Assembly: GCA_947489195.1 (NCBI GenBank)
Contig: CANLCT010000037.1
Span: 1-45,124, forward strand
DNA length: 45,124 bases
Reading direction: 5' to 3'
Source: an uncultured Aquimarina sp.
GTDB taxonomy: Bacteria > Bacteroidota > Bacteroidia > Flavobacteriales > Flavobacteriaceae
Below are positions 42,701 through 45,124 of the stretch, piece by piece; positions within the stretch are counted from its first letter, which is position 1; each line of letters opens with the position of its first letter. The position numbers and the translations under genes are program-made. The notes under the pieces were generated by a model. The model was not told the origin of the DNA, did not search any database, and saw only the letters and a program-made list of their open reading frames with translations.

Positions 42701-43242
42701 GAGGCACTACACAATTGTCAGATGTAAGTTCTGCAAAAGTATTACCAAGTGATGCTGCTCTAAAGGAGTCTATAAATGTTTTAGATAGAACTACTAATAA
42801 CGGAGGTAAAAAAGAAGAAAGCTCATTAGTATTAAATGATGGATCTATTTCTAAAGGAGAACAAGGAGAAGAAATACAATTTGGAAAGGATACTCATGCA
42901 GAAGCTAGGTTAGCTTCAGTTCCTAAGGGTAAAACAGATGCCGATGTTGAAACTAGTATTCATTCTCACCCAACAGCTTCAGAAGTAGTAGATGGTAAGG
43001 TATTTAGCAGTAGTGCACTTAGTCCTACAGTGGGTTCTGACACGAGGACTTTTGGAAGATTTGGAACTAATATTATAGTGGGAAGATTAGGTAATGCTTC
43101 TGGGACAAGTGTAAAAAATTCAGATGGATCTACCACAACAAGTATTAAAAATCAAAAGCTAGGAGTGGTTATTTTTAATGGAAGTAGTACAACTCCAGCC
43201 GTTAAATTAACAAAGAAAACTGTTCAACGTATTTTAAAGTAG
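39736..43242 (+). CDS. DUF6443 RHS protein with JAB-like metalloprotease toxin tip
   Basis: The protein has 1168 aa. A signal peptide (1-21, ending NAQ) is followed by a DUF6443-type start (ENYIHTKTYQ, VSYFDGLGRPKQQIAIKAS, IAYDGFGRQDKDYLP), then RHS/YD repeats (for example YAYDANGNMIVDENK, KYIYDANGNKLEKR). The RHS core is at 857-940: YYPFGLTHKGYNN, YGFGGKEENDELGLEWLDF, NYDPALGRWMNIDPLAEL, SPYNYAFNNPIFF and DPDG (936-939). The tip after this is about 230 aa, with a Lys/Ser-rich linker and a JAMM/JAB-like site: E1027, HSHP with H1076 and H1078, and SPTVGSD with D1102. This agrees with the JAB-like toxin 1 class of RHS tips, metal-dependent peptidases. It is followed after 2 bases by an exported candidate immunity protein, which suggests a periplasmic target. 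Codon use alternates along the gene, a sign of recombination. Confidence 0.87.
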   Translation: MKSLFSTLGAFFVVVTTLNAQAISLSDTENYIHTKTYQKAGASASESVHVIEQVSYFDGLGRPKQQIAIKASSDKKDIITHIAYDGFGRQDKDYLPIKSTGTLGSFRTGNMHTATQEYYKTNYAEDFEGVSLPSINAYSKRIYEASPLNRVLKTGAPGKDWKVSGNTDHSIKFEYSSNSATEVVRFDVSLTASGVPSLKKNGNYKANTLFKNITKDENWKAADGKNHTTEEFTNLQGQVVLKRTYNKAIAHDTYYVYDDFGNLTYVLPPKVDASKPVTASILKDLCYQYQYDQRNRLVEKQIPGKGREYIVYNKLDQPVGVQYAAQRVRNQWLFTKYDAFGRGVYTGILEYSGPSFILPRSLIQDLVNSNNKSYEVRTPTASTFGKATLHYTNNIYPNNSILKEVFTVNYYDDYTFDKPAHTVPTTVFGQSVAKGIETKSLATGNKVRVLGTDKWISTITYYDKKGRPIYTFSKNEYLQSTDITRIQYDFVGRVLKTEQKHKYKSNPTITTLDTFTYDHQGRLLTQHQKINNGNTELIASNTYDDLGQLKTKKVGNNKTKPLQTVDYKYNVRGWLKEINDPLSSLGNDLFAFKINYNTSDNSIYPYHQSAKALYNGNISEIHWNTANGGGKKTYRFYYDALNRINRADFNNPRYNVQNIEYDKMGNITQLIRLGITTDNPQSRIDDLSYTYFSGTNRLASVSDAGDNLQGFKDGNTTGNDYAYDANGNMIVDENKKIQEIKYNHLNLPTEIKINYSNSIKYIYDANGNKLEKRPSGSRITYYAGNYVYEIVPRAGEFLKFINQPEGYIEPKIQNDLSKGFNYIYQYKDHLGNIRLSYADANADGKVDKSEIREEKNYYPFGLTHKGYNNTIRGRKHNYGFGGKEENDELGLEWLDFSARNYDPALGRWMNIDPLAELMRRHSPYNYAFNNPIFFIDPDGMFPLGSNGPALDFFDLNGNKIGTDGVNDGRKAVVTQKSEAKSVKKTDKKGGTTQLSDVSSAKVLPSDAALKESINVLDRTTNNGGKKEESSLVLNDGSISKGEQGEEIQFGKDTHAEARLASVPKGKTDADVETSIHSHPTASEVVDGKVFSSSALSPTVGSDTRTFGRFGTNIIVGRLGNASGTSVKNSDGSTTTSIKNQKLGVVIFNGSSTTPAVKLTKKTVQRILK

Positions 43243-43244
43243 AC

Positions 43245-43757
43245 ATGAAGATATTTTTTTATTTATTAATATTATTTAATTCCATTCTTTATGCGCAGGT
43301 TGAAGAAATAGATTTAATTATTTCCATTGATGAAAAAGTGCCAACAAATTTTTTGGAAATAGAAACAATTAGAATAGTTAAAAAGACTGGAGATTATACT
43401 TCTTTGGATGACTTCAGTTTTCATCAAGGTGGATTAATATTAAAATCAAAAGACTTGAATTTAATGAATTCTGAAAATGTTAAATATATATATATACTTT
43501 TGAAATATCGAGAATATTGTGGTCAAGATCATAAAGATTATAATTATGAAATAGAGTTTAAACCCTATTTGTTAGAGCATGAATATTTAATTTTAAAAAT
43601 ATTTAATACCTCTAAAAAGCGATATGATAAGATTTATTATCCAATATCTAAAGAGAAAAAATACACTTATGATTTTGATTATTCAGGCCCTTTAAATGAG
43701 TCATTAATCCAAAAACGATATAAGAAATCACAAAAACGATGTCTTAAAAAGAGTTAG
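43245..43757 (+). CDS. Exported candidate immunity protein for the JAB toxin
   Basis: The protein has 170 aa. A signal peptide (MKIFFYLLILFNSILYAQ) is followed by a beta-rich N-terminal half (IDLIISIDEKVPTNFLEIET) and a Lys/Tyr-rich C-terminal half with two Cys (EYCGQD and KRCLKK). I do not recognise a family. The ATG follows the toxin stop by 2 bases, so the genes are translated from one message. By position it is the immunity partner of the RHS toxin; export to the periplasm means the toxin would be met there. It ends at a terminator. The assignment is by context only. Confidence 0.65.
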   Translation: MKIFFYLLILFNSILYAQVEEIDLIISIDEKVPTNFLEIETIRIVKKTGDYTSLDDFSFHQGGLILKSKDLNLMNSENVKYIYILLKYREYCGQDHKDYNYEIEFKPYLLEHEYLILKIFNTSKKRYDKIYYPISKEKKYTYDFDYSGPLNESLIQKRYKKSQKRCLKKS

Positions 43758-43784
43758 TTTTTATAAGTAACAAGAATAAATTAC

Positions 43785-43816
43785 AACCACTTCTATTAGT
43801 TTAGGGGTGGTTTTCT
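43785..43816. terminator. Terminator of the RHS toxin/immunity operon
   Basis: AACCACTTCT (43785-43794) pairs with AGGGGTGGTT (43803-43812), including two G-U pairs, with an 8-base loop and a short T-run after. It lies between convergent genes. Confidence 0.75.
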
Positions 43817-43868
43817 ATTGGTCAATAATTATAAGTTGCGATATGTTTTATGTTTTGGCTGTTGTTTT

Positions 43869-44309
43869 TTAGTTCATTACAACTACTTTTCTACGATTGT
43901 ATTTTTGATAAACAAAGTTTCCTTTTTCTAGAGTGTCGGTACGAGTTTTGCTATCGTCTCTATCATTGTAATACCACCTGTAAGCGCCTTTTTTAAGCTC
44001 AAATTGCTTGAATTTATAAGGTTTTATAGGCATCCCTGTCCCATGACCTTCAACAATATTAAAGTAGTGAAAAGTTCTTTCTTTTTGCGAATTGTTATAG
44101 ACAATTAGGTTATTATTATCAATAATAGATAATTGTTTTTTATACCATGTAATAGAGTCTTGAAGTATTGTATTTTTTTGCTCTACATCAGATAGTTTTT
44201 CGGATAATTGCTGTGTTTTGTATGTTTTTCCTGTCCAAAAAATAGCAAGAAATCCACCAAGAGCAAGAATATATTTTATTACTGTTTTAAAAATAGAAGG
44301 ATCAATCAT
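43869..44309 (-). CDS. Membrane-anchored coiled-coil protein, unknown
   Basis: The protein has 146 aa. One membrane segment (YILALGGFLAIFWTG, about 13-27) is followed by a coiled coil (QQLSEKLSDVEQKNTILQDS) and a C-terminal domain rich in Lys, Arg and aromatics (KKGAYRWYYNDRDDSKTR, VYQKYNRRKVVV). I do not recognise a family. Its ATG begins 2 bases after the stop of the truncated XRE regulator, so the two were one operon (regulator first). With its regulator broken upstream, its present expression is uncertain. It converges on the RHS immunity gene. Confidence 0.65.
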   Translation of the reverse strand: MIDPSIFKTVIKYILALGGFLAIFWTGKTYKTQQLSEKLSDVEQKNTILQDSITWYKKQLSIIDNNNLIVYNNSQKERTFHYFNIVEGHGTGMPIKPYKFKQFELKKGAYRWYYNDRDDSKTRTDTLEKGNFVYQKYNRRKVVVMN

Positions 44310-44311
44310 GT

Positions 44312-44533
44312 CTATTGTGCTAGTTTTTGGATTTTACGTTTGGTTAGGAAGGCATCAATAAAGGTTTTGATCAGATGTTTGTCCTCATTAGGTAATAGCT
44401 CTACTTCCTTGAATTGTTGTAAGAGTTCTTTATCTGATAGTTGTTGTGCATTACCTCCATTCATTAAGAAATCAGCTGTGGTATTAAGTGCCTTTGCTAG
44501 ACTAGAGCTTTTACAAGAAATTTTAAATTTATT
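44312..44533 (-). pseudogene. C-terminal remnant of XRE-family regulator
   Basis: From about 44509 the minus-strand frame reads SSLAKALNTTADFLMNGG, the end of an HTH_3/XRE DNA-binding domain, followed by the usual helical tail (LSDKELLQQFKEVELLPNED, LIKTFIDAFLTKRKIQKLAQ) and a TAG. Upstream the frame is Lys-rich, unlike the family, and hits a TAG at 44534-44536; there is no ATG ahead of the conserved part. The N-terminal helix-turn-helix is lost. The breakpoint is only some 30 bases from the start of a small plus-strand ORF, which may be what replaced it. It resembles the truncated regulator at 1138-1314 in what is left and in facing an immunity gene. Confidence 0.7.
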
Positions 44534-44537
44534 CTAG

Positions 44538-44774
44538 ATGTCATATAAATATTCAAATAGATCAGACACAAAAGTAAAACTAATAATAGAGCCTTTGTCT
44601 GAAGAATACATATTAAAAGTAAATGAAGAAATTATTATCAGTGTAAAGGATAATACTCCTATCAATGTTATTCTAGACACAGAATTCCTCAATAAGGAAA
44701 AAATAATTATATTAAATATTAATAGTCATTTTTTTTATGAAGTCCAGATAAGAAAAATTGATAATGAAGACTGA
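44538..44774 (+). CDS. Small ORF at XRE breakpoint, unknown
   Basis: An ORF of 78 aa starts at ATG 44538. The product is small, acidic and beta-rich in appearance (VKLIIEPLSEEYILKVNEEI, INVILDTEFLNKEKIIILNI), with no signal peptide or membrane segment. I do not recognise it. It begins just beyond the point where the minus-strand XRE gene loses its 5' end, so it was probably brought in by the same event. Being next to a toxin locus, an orphan immunity protein is possible. Confidence 0.5.
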   Translation: MSYKYSNRSDTKVKLIIEPLSEEYILKVNEEIIISVKDNTPINVILDTEFLNKEKIIILNINSHFFYEVQIRKIDNED

Positions 44775-45088
44775 TGTTATGAAGATATTCCCCATCTCGT
44801 CCTAAAAAATTTGAACAAATTCTCTTAAGGATATTTTATGATGCGTAATATAAGTAAGATAGTAGTATGGTTATATTTAGAATATAGCTTACAGTAGTTT
44901 TTAACCAAAACAAGAGGTTGCCATATCTAATGTAAAAGTAATATATAATGTAACCAGTACCTATACAGGATATAAAATAGTTAAATAAAACCGACGTTCC
45001 AGAGAATCTCGGTTTATTTAATTATTGGAAAGAATAGGATCATGAATGAAACGCTCACGCCAGCATAGGTTATAAATAGATAAAATAA
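44775..45088. other. Gene-free stretch with a terminator
   Basis: About 314 bases with no supported gene, only an unconvincing ORF of 20 codons near 44835. It contains the terminator-like repeat at 44981-45021. Confidence 0.45.
44981..45021. terminator. Terminator-like inverted repeat
   Basis: TTAAATAAAACCGA (44981-44994) pairs with TCGGTTTATTTAA (45009-45021) with one bulged A and a 14-base loop. T-rich sequence follows. It probably ends a transcript from the small ORF region. Confidence 0.6.
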
Positions 45089-45124
45089 ATGAAGAATTTT
45101 TTTAGATATCTGTTTTTAGTGATT
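45089..45124 (+). CDS. Start of a gene cut by the window end
   Basis: ATG at 45089 opens a frame reading MKNFFRYLFLVI up to the last base. Lys followed by a hydrophobic run is what a signal peptide or membrane protein start looks like here. Nothing more can be said. Confidence 0.35.
   Translation, partial: MKNFFRYLFLVI

Overview
The window looks like chromosome of a low-GC marine member of the Bacteroidetes, most likely family Flavobacteriaceae. The signs are Bacteroidetes-type -7 promoter elements (TAnnTTTG), type IX secretion (T9SS) C-terminal sorting tails, a separate atpD-atpC pair with a short epsilon subunit, a DUF4270 lipoprotein beside glmS, a red-algal-galactan-type GH16 enzyme pair, and Bacteroidetes-style RHS proteins with Sec signal peptides. 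No rRNA, tRNA, CRISPR array or intact insertion sequence was recognised.

Layout. (1) 1-2.7 kb is an eroded accessory region: a small ORF fragment, an 18-bp direct repeat bracketing a small membrane-protein gene, the C-terminal stub of an XRE-type regulator, a CdiI-like immunity gene, and a headless RHS toxin tip that starts immediately after the lepA stop codon. (2) 2.7-6 kb holds lepA and a J-domain-like coiled-coil protein. (3) 6-11.3 kb holds two tandem, closely related secreted GH16 enzymes (agarase/porphyranase type) with discoidin-like and ricin-like carbohydrate-binding modules. (4) 11.6-24.7 kb is mostly core: atpC-atpD, then a leftward cluster GT5 glycogen-synthase-like - DUF4270 - glmS, divergent from a rightward cluster panC - panD - membrane flippase-like - alpha/beta hydrolase, followed by a large FG-GAP/ASPIC/Ig-like secreted protein. 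(5) 24.7-36.1 kb mixes small secreted proteins, a lipoprotein hydrolase, a T9SS cargo, lpxH, two EEP nucleases (one is exonuclease III), hflX, DUF1697, VOC, DsbA-like and aldo/keto reductase genes. (6) 36.1-45.1 kb is a second accessory region: a two-gene RHS system (1050 aa plus 1168 aa) ending in a JAB-like metalloprotease toxin domain, its exported candidate immunity protein, a membrane coiled-coil protein, another truncated XRE regulator, a small orphan ORF, and the start of a further gene.

How it fits together. The core genes do translation (lepA, hflX), energy (atpDC), envelope precursor synthesis (glmS, lpxH) and pantothenate synthesis (panC, panD). The two ends carry polymorphic-toxin material of different RHS subtypes, pointing outward from the core block. 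Both ends share one arrangement: toxin tip, immunity gene, then a convergent XRE regulator that keeps only its C-terminal part. The most interesting points are the Met-less RHS tip fused in frame behind the lepA stop, the split RHS system with a probable periplasmic toxin/immunity pair, and the repeated truncation of XRE genes beside these modules.
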